From: Symbiodinium natans
Taxonomy: Eukaryota; Sar; Dinophyceae; Suessiales; Symbiodiniaceae
Assembly (NCBI GenBank): GCA_905221605.1
Contig: CAJNDS010002367.1
Location: forward strand, 1 to 64,000
Reading direction: 5' to 3'
Length of the DNA stretch: 64,000 bases
Part shown: piece by piece, positions 27,789-38,560 of the stretch
How the letters are laid out: each line of letters begins with the position of its first letter
Position numbering within the stretch: position 1 is the stretch's first letter
Program-made: the position numbers and the translations under genes
Notes under the pieces: model-generated
Seen by the model: the letters and a program-made list of their open reading frames with translations, nothing else
What the model was told of the DNA's origin: nothing
The model's database searches: none

Positions 27789-28201
27789 TGTGCCGGAGGT
27801 TGGCGACTTTGCCAAGCCACTTGCGTTCAGTTTAGTACAGGCATTGCCCATGTATCGGTTCCAGACCTTCTGCCTTTTCTGAGTGAGCCGGAAGTGGGTG
27901 AGTTTCTCCCCTGTACTGGCAGGGCTGATAGGGTAGGCAGTACAGACCAGGCAGTTCAACCTGCAGAACATTTTGCCTAGGGCTTTGTACAGTGCCAAAC
28001 CAGTGAGTAGCCGTAGGCCGCCGAGCTTCTCGCGGTACTGGTTAGGCCCTTTTTCTTCTCTCGGTGCTCCCTGCACATAGTACGGCCGTGTCAAGCAGGC
28101 CAAGGACACCTCGAGAGCCCCTTTTCCGTGCATAGTTAATACCTACCGGAACTCCGGTTCCGAAGAGCCTAACCTGGCTAGCGACTCAGCCCGCTTTCGA
28201 G

Positions 28202-30500
28202 TGATATATGTGACCTGGCTCAAGGTCTCGGCTCAACCCCGGTGGGGTGCACAGGTAGCAGAGCGGTAGCTGTGTGAACCAGCCTCGAGTCCCCTAACTG
28301 TTTTGGGTACCAGGCCTGCTTTTTCACAGCCTTCATTTGAGCCATGTCCAGAGCACCTGTGCAGTCGAGACCCTCACTGCCAACAAGTGACGGGTTGGAG
28401 TCTTCTCACCCAACTTGCGATGCAGAGAGCCAGAAGGAAGGCACGGCCCGACTGGAGGGCGAAGCAGCCCGGCTTGGGGAACTCTTCCCTTATGCGAGTC
28501 CTCTTACAGCCGGCTGTGGAGTTTCTCCAGCCTTGGAAGACCAGGTAAGATGCTCGAGCAGCCTGGCAAATCCAGAGCGAACTTGGGCCCATAGAGCCAA
28601 TTGTGGTCCCAGCCAAAGCAGGACTTTCCACCAAGCACTCTGCTTTCGCTGGCATCACAAGGGCCGGAAAGAGTGGCTGCTCCTCTCCGAGGACAGCAGC
28701 GTGTATTTTGTTCGCACCAGCAAATCCGGCAAAACAGTCCGAGCCGGACCCTGTGGGCAATGGAGATGCATGGAAGACCCAGCAGAGCTCCACGGGGGAA
28801 CGGGAGGCGACCCGCCCGTGCAGTGGCTTCGCCTTTTGAACTTTAATTGCACTGGCTGTGGTAACATTCCAACCCATAACCTCAACTTCTTGCCCGGTCC
28901 TGGGAAAAGGCAACCAGCGATCTTGCATGGAGAGGATGGAAGACGCATCGAGCTCTACTGTGCCCTTTGTCTAGAAAGCTTCCTAGCGTGCACGTGGAGC
29001 TGGCCGAGTTTCGACCAAGCAGTTAGGAGACCGGTGTTTCTGGACTACGCTTCCCTTGCTAACTTGCGTCAGTTAGGTCACCAAGGTACGGAGCCCGTAG
29101 AACCTTTGCTGGCGCCGCTGTCTTCTGCAGCCAGCGCACATGGCTGGACCTTCCTTGAGGAAGGGTGTTCTCAGGATCTAGACTCCCCAGAAGAAGCAGG
29201 CAACAGTGATTGGCTGGTGTGTGGCTTTGAAGACTTGGAAGACGTCCCCTGGGAGGTCTGACCTAATCCGGCCCCAACCCACCCAAATTGCAGGAGCTAT
29301 GCCCTGCCAGAATCAAGGGTGAGATGCTCACCCTCCGGAATCCCTTTGTCACGGGTGAAGCTTCTCCCCGTCCAATCAGCGACGGTCCTGTGAGTCCGTT
29401 CCCAAACTGAGAGTGCCATAGGGCACCACGGAGAATCTTGCATAGAATTGGATCATTTAATGATCGCATAAGGATGCAGGTTGTAAGAATGCAAGCAGAA
29501 GTGCTCAGTCCCGGCACGTACCCAGATCCATCCGTCGGAATATTTTCGCAGTTGTTCCGATGGACACCCTGCAGGACAGGCCGCCTCGATGCGGCTTTTG
29601 TTCAGCCTGACACCGGTTCGGCCCCTTTGCTCGGTCTGTGCAGCAGACCGCTGGACCGGGTTTTCGGGCTCAGGTGCTTGTGGGTCTTCCACAGGCCCAA
29701 CACGGGGTTCTCGCAAACACAGCGCACGAAAGGATAACGTTAGAACCGCACCCTGAAGATCCTCACTGGTTGATGAGGGGAGGGAGGGCGCTGAGGTGTG
29801 GCAGGAACGGACGAGGATCCTAGTACGCCGACCGTATGAGGTTTAGGGCATTTCCCTGCATCAGTTTGGGGTTACCCGTGTTTGGCCTGTCGAGGATCTC
29901 CTTTGAGATTCCTGCAGGGTGCTGTTGTTTCTCTCCGGGTGGTGCAAGCCCATCTTGGAGGAAGCCTAGCGGCAGGCGTTGTTGTTAGGGACCAATGCTT
30001 GGCTGACGGACAGCCAGAGGCACCAGATTGTGGAGGTTAAAGGCTGTGGCTCGGTGCCTGAAAGCCTGCCCAACTGAGCTGCCCAAATCAACCAAGCCCT
30101 CCCTGCGTGCAAGTGGTATGGGCTCCTTGGAGCCGCTGAGGTTGAACCAGTTAGTAAGAGCGAGAATTCTGCCTTTTCTGAGTGAGCCGGAAGTGGGTGA
30201 GTTTCTCCCCTGTACTGGCAGGGCTGATAGGGTAGGCAGTACAGACCAGGCAGTTCAACCTGCAGAACATTTTGCCTAGGGCTTTGTACAGTGCCAAACC
30301 AGTGAGTAGCCGTAGGCCGCCGAGCTTCTCGCGGATCTGGTTAGGCCCTTTTTCTTCTCTCGGTGTTCCCTGCACATAGTACGGCCGTGTCAAGCAGGCC
30401 AAGGACACCTCGAGAGTCCCTTTTCCGTGCATAGTTAATACCTACCGGAACTCCGGTTCCGAAGAGCCTAACCTGGCTAGCGACTCAGCCCGCTTTCGAG
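28202..30500 (+). repeat. Tandem unit 3 (2,299 bp, internal deletion)
   Basis: Third copy with an intact ORF. About 206 bp are missing near 30,166, where gcgagaa joins ttctgcc. The deletion removes part of hairpin A and all of B and C. The unit ends at the start of the terminal LTR part. Confidence 0.95.
28344..29261 (+). CDS. 305-aa unknown protein, unit 3
   Basis: Same length and near-identical sequence to the unit 2 copy, with a handful of substitutions (for example RPSLPTSD for RSSLPASD near the start). All cysteines of the C-x2-C pairs are kept. Confidence 0.6.
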   Translation: MSRAPVQSRPSLPTSDGLESSHPTCDAESQKEGTARLEGEAARLGELFPYASPLTAGCGVSPALEDQVRCSSSLANPERTWAHRANCGPSQSRTFHQALCFRWHHKGRKEWLLLSEDSSVYFVRTSKSGKTVRAGPCGQWRCMEDPAELHGGTGGDPPVQWLRLLNFNCTGCGNIPTHNLNFLPGPGKRQPAILHGEDGRRIELYCALCLESFLACTWSWPSFDQAVRRPVFLDYASLANLRQLGHQGTEPVEPLLAPLSSAASAHGWTFLEEGCSQDLDSPEEAGNSDWLVCGFEDLEDVPWEV

Positions 30501-31033
30501 TGATATATGTGACCCTCCTAGTTTCCCAGTTGACACGTGATGTGCACTTGAGTTGTCTGCTATGAGTGTGAAGCATAGGCACGAGGACATGTCAGGCAGT
30601 GCAGATTTCTTTTGGCTTGGTGAGACCTTGTTTTGAGTGGGAAGAACTGTTTTCTGTTCGTTTTCTCGAAACTCGTTTGTCGGAACTCGTTTCCTGTTTG
30701 TGACCTGGTATTTGGTGACCAGAAGTGACTCAAGCCAGTTTAGGTCTGCACAGAGCTCAGCAGAGCACCTAAGAGGTGCTAGGAACCTACCCGCAGTGTT
30801 TAGGAGTAGAAGTTCCATGGCTGAGTGTTTTCACCTGAAGTACCTTTGTTTTCCCATGTCTGGCAGACAGTGTTTGAAGCTGGAGAGCCGTGCTCGCATT
30901 GGCTCAAGACGAGCGGAGCTCGAGAAGCTGTGAACAGCGCAGTGAAAAGAGTCCGCACTTCGTGCTGTGAGGGTTGAGTGTAGTCTTGACCTGAGGTCCC
31001 TTAGGCCCCCGTAGCTGTGCCACGAGTTTCAAC
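30500..31033 (+). repeat. 3' LTR, terminal 534-bp part
   Basis: Matches the 5' LTR but starts gtgatatatg with one T fewer, exactly as the tandem units 2 and 3 do. It ends tttcaac against the right target-site repeat. If the polypurine tract defines the U3 start, the formal 3' LTR would begin near 23,191 and include the tandem units. Confidence 0.88.
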
Positions 31034-31040
31034 GGGCGAA
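31034..31040. repeat. Right target-site duplication
   Basis: gggcgaa directly after the LTR end tttcaac, identical to 13,640-13,646. Confidence 0.8.
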
Positions 31041-31100
31041 GTATGGATGGAAGAGCCACTTCCTAAGATGATCCGGCGCCAAATCCAGACAGAAGGCCAT
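31034..31100 (-). pseudogene. Paralogue B, first 22 codons, right of the element
   Basis: From an ATG at 31,100 the minus strand reads 22 codons (MAFCLDLAPDHLRKWLF...) plus one base up to the target-site repeat. An in-frame TGA lies a few codons upstream, which supports this start. Skipping the element and one copy of the target repeat brings the phase exactly onto the B frame at 13,639 (LPFSYTQILHRG). Confidence 0.6.
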
Positions 31101-32080
31101 TGCGCGAGTTAAGGGTCAGTGCTCCCATAACGAGCGCTTGAGCAAATAACTGTCACGCATGTGCCAACTATATTCGGATGGGAAGGGGTAGGTGATCACA
31201 ATGTTAGCAGTGATCAAACAACGAAGCAAATAACAAAGGAGCACATAAAGGCAATAAAGCCCACTGAGCACAAAGTTCAAGGGGCAACCACACCCTCACT
31301 CAGTCGACACATTGGCACATAGCTCCACTGTCTGCGAACAGATGGCCAAAGTGAGGTGGGTCCAGCCAGGGGCATTAAAGCCAATAACGTGGCTCTGGAT
31401 CTATTGTGTGAGAGGAAACAAAGAATGACTACCACGGCCAAAAAAAGTGAGGAGAATTGTTCACACTCACACAGTTCACGTGCTCTTGGCGTTAAGACCT
31501 GGAGTAATGCCTCTACCCTACATCCAATTTTGTGCCCGATTAAAGCCCCGACAACTCGTGAAGACCACTTGGGGGTCAAAGAAAAGTGTCCGAAAGTGAT
31601 TGGGCAAGCGCACGTTCTCCAACGCACGAGACGGCACGGAGATTTGGTGCGCTTATTTTCCATAGCATTGACACGGTAGCGCGAGGTTGAGTGGCAGCGT
31701 CCAGCCTTGCAATGACTTCAATGAGAGTCCATGCAAGTAGGAGTTTTCTCATCCAGATCTTTGACAATCTTGTGAATGATCAGTGGATTACCAAAGAAGA
31801 CACCTTGATATAAACGATCCTTATGGTACGGGGAAAGGGCTTCGTTCGACTTGCTTTTCTCTAAGAGAGCCACGAGGATCGCTCCCGCTGCAGCAGGGAG
31901 AACTGCGCGTTCGAAGTCAGCTGTGCTGGAATGACTACCAATGGCTTCATGGTGACACCAAGCCAGGAGGCAGCGTGTGCCGGCCAGCATGTTTGGTTGT
32001 CCCGGACGTTCACAACTGGTCTGAGCCAAGATGCCGCCATCACGAAAGAGGGAGGGTGGTTGAAATGGGGACTACACGCA
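31101..32080. other. Flank right of the element, only weak minus-strand frames
   Basis: Minus-strand frames at 31,277-31,663, 31,576-31,767 and 31,718-32,029 overlap in different phases and show no domain. The last (MAQTSCERPGQPN) has a hydrophobic alanine-rich segment. They could be eroded coding sequence that continues the minus-strand block. Confidence 0.3.
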
Positions 32081-32817
32081 TCACAACAAGGGGGGTGTTA
32101 CCCACAATCCCCTACGCGGAACAGCTGTAACATCAACGCGTCTTCTTTTATCGTCTCTTTGCCTCTCGACCTCTAGCATATCCTGAACTTCCAGGATAAG
32201 GCGCTTGGACACCCTGTTGGTGGTTGCCTTTGGGCGCTTTGGGAGAGCAGGGCTATGACACGCAATACCCGCAGCGTTTAACGCATCAACTGCCGCATTA
32301 TTTTCACTCTTCGTGGTGGTAATAGCAAAGACATCTTGGTTAGCAAATTCCTGGTTAGGTGTGACCTGTGGATGACGTGCTGCCCACCTGGATGAGCTGA
32401 ACCAACGCTTCAGTAGCCCCTTCGATGAAGGGCGAAACTGCGTTTCTGTTTTTGACGTACACCCCGTCATGTACCCAAAAGCACTGTGCCTGCGCAGTAC
32501 GGGAGCATCGCAGCGAGCCCTTTTCGCATTACGAAGCTTTCCGCAGCTTCAAGTGCAAAAGTTGCCCAATTCCTGTTGTTGACCCTTGCATCCGGTTGGT
32601 AAAAAGGGATTCCTTGCTGGATCATAACCTGGAGGGTAGCTTTGGCCTGCACCAAATGCGCAAGAAAACTTGCCAAGGCAGGGGAGATGGCATAAGCAGC
32701 AATACTACCTTCACAAACATGCCGAAGGAAAGCATTGCTGTCCATTCCAACTGCTCTTTGCAACAAGTGCTTGGTTTGCATTGTTTGTGCTTTGGGCGCG
32801 CGTGCAAGGTGACTTCT
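32081..32817 (-). pseudogene. Downstream fragments of the RNase H-bearing element
   Basis: Two minus-strand frames (32,467-32,781 and 32,081-32,470) follow the 883-codon frame in other phases. The first reads SNAFLRHVCEGSIAAYAISP with A/L-rich helices. The second has a basic C-terminal region (SKRLILEVQDMLEVERQRDDKRRR). They look like the 3' continuation of the same protein after indels, or a second small ORF. Confidence 0.3.
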
Positions 32818-35469
32818 TTATAGCTCCCTGGCTTCAAGCAACGTTGGGAGGGGTGGGTGAGTAGGGCTGTGACATGTAAGGAGGCGTAAAGGCGTATAAT
32901 GCGCACCTTTCATGTCGATTTCAATTGCGTTCGGTCCAATGGCCAAGAAACGTGTTAGCCTTTTACTCGTTTGCCAGTGCCGTATGGCATAATATCTACC
33001 CTGTGGGTGCAAAGATGGCCTTCGATACTGGACCAGCCCTGGCCACGTTGTATCAAGCTCGGGGGGAGGCTTGATCCGATTGTAGAGGCAAAACCGCAAA
33101 AGCAGTTCCGGATTCCAAAGTGGGGGGGCTTCAAGAGAAATAGTTTCAGCTCCGGAATGCAAATCCTGTATAGCTTGCAGGTGCCATTGCTTGGAAGGCA
33201 ACAGAATAGGCGGAAAGCACTCAGTGTTTATTTGCATATGAGGCTGACCCTCACCCGAGTCAAAGAAGACATCTTCATGAAGGGGTGCTTCGTAGCGGAG
33301 ACTGTTCGCAGCGATTCCTGCCAGGTGATCAGCGACTTTGTTGCCGACGCGAGGGACGTATGACCAATGCACTGTAATGGGTGTGTGCGTTAACTTTTGC
33401 CACATGTTATCCAGTTTTCGCACTAAGTCTTCCCTATGTAGTCTCAAGGCACCAGCAAAGTGCTTTACAATGTTGATGCAGTCGCCCTGAAGGATAACCT
33501 CCCTAATTTGATTGCTAGCAGCTAGAGATAATGCCTTGTCTAACGCTGCGTCAGCGGCGCATATTTCAGCAAACATAGAATCTGGACAAGGCTGGAGTGG
33601 GATGGCAATCGTTTCAAGAATTACCGGGACTGGTCCGGGCGACCATACGATACCACCCGCACCACCGATACCTTCTTGCACGTGGCAGCTGCCGTCAAAT
33701 TGAGCAACAAGGTGGGTATCTTTGACAGGTTTTAACTCAACAATAAGTGGAGTACCTGCAGGGATTGGCCTTAATGCCGTAACTTTAAGGTGCAGATTGC
33801 CGCAATGACACATTTTAGGCCATAGAGCAACATTAGGGACGCCAAGGGTCTGTTGATACATAGGTGCAAGCAAGTAATGCTGTGCATCTAATGTTGCTAA
33901 GACATCCCCTATATTGGCATTCCTGGGGGAGACGGTAACACCTTGGGCGCTTGCTTTAATTAAGGCAGAAAGGGGATGCTTGACCTCAATATGGAGTCCT
34001 CCGTCGTTGCAACAGGGCTTGCAGCGTTCCGTGTCAACCCACCATGCCGGTAATGCTTTGGGAAGTAACATCCTCGGGATGGTATTCCAAAGACGTGACG
34101 CGAGCTTGGGTATGTTACTGATGTGTTTTGCCCGTTGCGGTGTCTCACACCATCCAGGGTGCCAGGTGCATTGCTGTTCCATAGTATATCTTCTTATGGT
34201 CGCAATCCATGCTAATAGGACGGCACAGAATTTCTTGTCAATCCCTCCCTCAACATTGATCTTAGGAAGGGCAGTGTGACACAGGGAGTCAAACGAGGCA
34301 GTGCCAGCATATCCCAATGTGACTAGGACAATAAAGAGGGAGGCTTTGGTGACCACACAAGCCGTAAGCCAATGCTCTGTTGTGTTTGCTCCCAGCCCAC
34401 AGAGCAGGCAGTGGCTTTGGATGAAAGTACACTGGTGCTCATTGGGTATAGCTGCTCTGTAAGTAATAGTTCTAGCCGGAGCACCAGGCATTGCCGCACA
34501 TTGCAGGAGTGGTGCTTGGTTAACATCACAGCAAGGCAGCATGCAGCTGATGGCATGGGCAAGGTCATCAGGGCAGCTTTGGTTGAGATGACAGAGTTTG
34601 CAGACTGGCATGCTGCCGAACCCATTGTCATACCAGAGCTCTTTCCCTGTTTGTTTGCGTAGGCAGACTCTACATTGCTCGTCCCTAGAGGCATATTGCC
34701 TGTACACAAAATATGCATCGGCTTCTTCAACAATGGCCCATCTAAGTGCGTAGCAACGAGTGACATCCGAAGCCACGTTCTTTGGCGGGAGGTTTAGCGC
34801 AAGCAAAATGGCACATAGCTGTCTCTCATGTGCATGGTTCGCAACTTTTTGTCGAAGATATCCTTGCGCCTGAACACAAGCAGCATTGCGCAACACTGCT
34901 CTAAGCGCAATTTGCGCCTGCTTGAGCTTGCGACCGCCTGAGTGAGGGCTCACTCGAGGCAGCGCAGCAGATAGGGCATCATGGCACTTGCTTTTGAACT
35001 GCTCAATGATTGGTGAGTCTCCTAAGGAGACTGATTTCTGAATGGCTTGCCTGGCTTGCACAAGCAACGAATGGTAGAAGGGAAGGTTGGCCGCATGCGC
35101 ATTTTCAAGGTCATGCAGGATAACGTTTAAAGCCCATTTGCCTCTCCAGCGCAGCAGTAGGCCAACTTTAGATAATATGGCGCCTATCTCAGGATCCATT
35201 GCCCTAGGCGCTTTGATAAAATCAAAAACGCCCGCCATATGTTTGGCCTGAATCCAGGGACGCCTCAAAATAGTTGAGCTGGCAATAGCTAGTGCTTTGA
35301 GCATATGCCTTTTGGTGAAGGCGTACAAGGAATTGCAGAAAAGAGGGCAAGAGGCAATAAAGGCCGTATGGAATTGAATCCTGGCAGGCATTGATGCAGT
35401 AAGGGAAAGAGCTTGTTTATTCCTTCTCAACATATTGCACAAGGCCTTATCAAGGATCAGCGTGCGCAA
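32818..35469 (-). CDS. LINE-type C-terminal fragment with RNase H domain
   Basis: 883 codons on the minus strand. The first half has histidine/cysteine clusters (CRVCLRKQTGKELW... with CKLCHLNQSC, and CLLCGLGANTTEHWLTAC) as in the zinc-bearing region between reverse transcriptase and RNase H of some non-LTR retrotransposons. A type I RNase H follows, with catalytic D near 592 (QFDGSC), E near 635 (AEICAAD), D near 663 (QGDC) and D near 714 (DHLAG). RNase H removes the RNA strand during reverse transcription. No reverse transcriptase or endonuclease motif is found upstream, so the 5' half is missing. It could also be a domesticated RNase H gene, as the frame is intact over 2.6 kb. Confidence 0.65.
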   Translation of the reverse strand: MRTLILDKALCNMLRRNKQALSLTASMPARIQFHTAFIASCPLFCNSLYAFTKRHMLKALAIASSTILRRPWIQAKHMAGVFDFIKAPRAMDPEIGAILSKVGLLLRWRGKWALNVILHDLENAHAANLPFYHSLLVQARQAIQKSVSLGDSPIIEQFKSKCHDALSAALPRVSPHSGGRKLKQAQIALRAVLRNAACVQAQGYLRQKVANHAHERQLCAILLALNLPPKNVASDVTRCYALRWAIVEEADAYFVYRQYASRDEQCRVCLRKQTGKELWYDNGFGSMPVCKLCHLNQSCPDDLAHAISCMLPCCDVNQAPLLQCAAMPGAPARTITYRAAIPNEHQCTFIQSHCLLCGLGANTTEHWLTACVVTKASLFIVLVTLGYAGTASFDSLCHTALPKINVEGGIDKKFCAVLLAWIATIRRYTMEQQCTWHPGWCETPQRAKHISNIPKLASRLWNTIPRMLLPKALPAWWVDTERCKPCCNDGGLHIEVKHPLSALIKASAQGVTVSPRNANIGDVLATLDAQHYLLAPMYQQTLGVPNVALWPKMCHCGNLHLKVTALRPIPAGTPLIVELKPVKDTHLVAQFDGSCHVQEGIGGAGGIVWSPGPVPVILETIAIPLQPCPDSMFAEICAADAALDKALSLAASNQIREVILQGDCINIVKHFAGALRLHREDLVRKLDNMWQKLTHTPITVHWSYVPRVGNKVADHLAGIAANSLRYEAPLHEDVFFDSGEGQPHMQINTECFPPILLPSKQWHLQAIQDLHSGAETISLEAPPLWNPELLLRFCLYNRIKPPPELDTTWPGLVQYRRPSLHPQGRYYAIRHWQTSKRLTRFLAIGPNAIEIDMKGAHYTPLRLLTCHSPTHPPLPTLLEAREL

Positions 35470-35679
35470 GGAAACATCTGAGACGCTTTGCGGAAAGGCA
35501 AAGTGTGGGTCGAAGACGACATAGGCACGTCTCCAGATGAGGTGGTGATGAAAAACAAATTCATCCGCTTCGAGCCACGAATGACCAGCCAGTGTGCTTC
35601 AACGCCCATCGATTTTCACAAAGTCAAGCCGCACGAAGAGCGTCTGTGGGCAATTGCAGCATGCACTTCCACAGCTTGA

Positions 35680-35930
35680 TGTTCTGCCCAAATGTTCTGT
35701 CAAAATGTTCTGCCCAAGCGTTCTGCCCATGTGTTCTGCCGAAATGTTCTGCCCAAATGTTTCTGCCCAAATGTTCTGCCCAAATGTTCTGCCTAAGTGT
35801 TCTGCCTTCTGCCCAAATGTTCTGCCCAAGTGTTCTGCCCACATGTTCTGCCCAAGTGTTCTGCCTACATGTTTTGCCCAAATGTTCTGCCCAAATGTTC
35901 TGCCCCAAATATTCTGCCAAAAACATTTGC
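35680..35930. repeat. Minisatellite, about 14-bp unit
   Basis: Roughly 17 copies of tgttctgcccaaat with variants (ccaagt, ccacat, cctaag). Since the unit is nearly phase-neutral in places, all frames stay open and give S/C/F/P-rich or G/Q/N-rich shadows, which I do not call genes. Confidence 0.9.
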
Positions 35931-38560
35931 TTGTTGTTTTGGTGCTTGCCTTTTTGCACAACTTTATTTCAACTGCTCGATCAGTTTTATGCTTGTTCGT
36001 GTGTGTTTTGAACTTACTGTGTACACCCGTTGCAGCGGAACCTCTCGAGGGGCATTCTGCCGGAAAGTGCTCTGAGATGCTGATAGATCATTTTTGAGAA
36101 ACCCACCCTTGCCACCCTTGCATACTAATGTGAGAGATTTTGCAACCATGTCAGGAGATGACTCCGTGTGCACAGGAGGTCGTGGCAGTATCCGGGAGGG
36201 ACCAGGCAGCTCAGCGAGCGTGTTGCGATCAGGGACCCTTCATATGGGCTCGAGTATTGCTTTTCTCACCACTTTACGGACGATCTCATGGGAACCCGTG
36301 AGATGCAGCAAAGAGAGGCTGCTGCAGCTTCAGCCTCAGTGGCAGTTTGTGAACCCTGAAACTAACGTGGAGAACCGCGTGAAGCTGCTTGTCAAGCTCT
36401 CAGCGACAGCCAGAAACTTCTTAACCTGTTTATAAACCTGATGAGTATTCTGTTCAGGCCATCACACTTAGGTCGAACCTGTGAGAGGAAGTGAGTTAGC
36501 CAACATTTTCCCTCTCAAAGGGGAGAAGCCCTGTGTCTTACAGGACTTTTTCGAGACTCAACAACAGTCTTGGGTCTTACAGGAGGGATCGAGATCCAAC
36601 CAGCCGTGCTCGGTACTGTTTCTCCACCACGTGAAAAGATTCGAACGTGAGCGAGTGATGTAAGCAGAATGCATGTTGCTTGGTTGAGAGAGTGTCATAC
36701 TTGATGTGTTCGAACACGACACGACATTTCAAGACAAGCACGGTTTTGAACAATAAAACTCCCAAATTCGCGGCCATTGAAGATCGTTGCGTCCTAGGCC
36801 TCAGCCCTGTCGATTCTTCAGTTTTGGGTTGAGTCCGTACGCTCAACACCCTTCAAGTTTTGAATCAGCTCTGAGTACGACGATCTCTGGTCGGGTCTAG
36901 AGACGGCAGCATAAGAGAGAGAGCACACCAAACTTGTGGATATGGCAGGCAGCATTGCCAGGGCGCGGTCCAAGCCTGGACCACGCCGGCCGATCGCGAT
37001 TGAACGGCGAGCAATAAGTGCACTCACAACGGCAGCTGCGCGTCAGCCAGCATCCAGTCTGGGTCTGCCAGGAGAAGCCAGACAATGTGGCCCGGATCAC
37101 GAGTTGCAGAACGTGCTGAGCTGATCGCCCTGAACGACGCAAAAAAGGGCGACTTAGGTCGGAGGGTCTCAATGTTTCAACCGCATCACTGAGCCCACGC
37201 ACGCTGTGGGCCATGGCGAAGACAGCGGCAGAAGGTTGTAGCGTCGCTACCCGAAGCAGTTTGGGGACGCGACGCGCGGCCCCACTGCGCGCCGCGCTTT
37301 CAGGCAGTACGGATGGACTTCACGCTCCCTCCTTGCTGTAGGACCCAGCCGTGCACAGACGGTCCAAATCGATTGGCCATGAAAATCTCTGGCCCCAGGT
37401 TCGGACGCCTCGCATTCTCGAAACCGGGGAGCCCCTCGAATTTAAATGCACGGCGGGCCTGGCCAGCTGCATATCGTCATCCTTCCACGCAACTTCATGA
37501 GCAAATCTGCCGAGCAGTTTTTCAGAGACATTGAAGATGGTGAACTAGATCCGAAGCAAGGGAGTCAGCAGGTTCACAGTGTCAGAGAGGTTCTTTGGAG
37601 CCGATTGAGCAAATGGTCAGGATCGTTTCCACTGGAAACCTCGCCTTTCGAACGGCCTGACATTCGTCAGAGAAAAGTTTGCATGATTGAGGTCATAGTT
37701 GGTGACCCGAACGCACCTCTTTCGATTTGGAAAAGTTCACGTGTGGTTCGGCATTAGGTGGCAGGCCAGAGTCGAACATGTCTTGCAAGTGTGACAGCCA
37801 TGCGCCCTAAGTCACCATGACATTGGCCATTGCCGAGGGCAGATGCTGGCAGACCCATCAACCGGCGTGTGCTATGTGCACGTTGTGTCAGACTTGTACA
37901 ACACGGTAGCTTGTTTGTGTTTTCTCCTGTTTTTGCCGTGGAATGTGTCCCCATGGCCCAAATCAGTCGACATTGCCTTTTGGGTTCACACGGATTGCGA
38001 TTAGAAGCTGCAAGACTTGCCTAGTTCTGAGGTTTTTTTGCTGGGACAATGTCACATGCCACACTACAGTTGCAACACGTTTGGCGAATCAGGCAGTTTT
38101 ACTGGCGGTCATCGTTTATCAGTCGCCGGTTATCGTTTACCCCCCATTTGCAAACACAATGCTCACACGATGTTTTTCAACTAGTTTCTTGGGCTTTGAA
38201 GCAACCTTGGTACGGCTTAAAAGAAGCGGGGGTTGGGGGGGCGCGCAGCCCCCACCCCCATTTGCAAACACCCTTTATCACCAGTTGCCAGCTTTCTGTT
38301 TCAGTGTGGCAGTTTTCTTGTAAGCATGCATTGTTGTTGTGGTGTTTCTGGCAGCTCTTGCATGTTCAGGTCGAGGTTATGCTATGAACAAACTTGTATT
38401 GCCAGACGGCTTGCCGAAGCGTTCAACATCGCAGTCACATGGCGCACCCACACGCGCATGCAATGGTCATTCTTCCATGCTCGGCGTTAGTAAGTTTGAA
38501 GGGAGACGGTCTCGGTCATACCAGGCAAGTTGCAGTTGATTTCTGTTTAGCCATCCACTT
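35931..38560. other. No supportable gene
   Basis: Only frames below about 130 codons with no motif, and no evident repeats. The stretch could contain introns or upstream exons of the coiled-coil gene that follows, but I cannot place any with confidence. Confidence 0.35.

Larger units (their letters stand above)
25697..28201 (+). repeat. Tandem unit 2 (2,505 bp)
   Basis: Head-to-tail copy of unit 1, starting with the same tgatatatgtga shared with the LTR start. It has an intact 305-codon ORF and an intact hairpin array. Confidence 0.95.
13647..31033 (+). mobile_element. Ty1/copia LTR retrotransposon with nested 3' tandem units (17.4 kb)
   Basis: The element is bounded by direct repeats of 535 and 534 bp with inverted ends gttga and tcaac and by a target-site duplication. 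In order it has the 5' LTR, a primer-binding site one base later, and a Gag-PR-IN-RT-RNaseH frame. The order IN before RT, the YVDD motif and the copia-type RNase H place it in Ty1/copia. After the polypurine tract come three 2.3-2.5 kb tandem units before the last 535 bp. The two LTR segments differ by about five substitutions and one base of length, so the insertion is recent. Copia elements are usually 5-9 kb, so this one is about twice the normal size. Confidence 0.92.

Noticed and set aside
35599-36097. Cysteine- or asparagine-rich proteins on both strands
   Set aside because: Translation of a 14-bp minisatellite.
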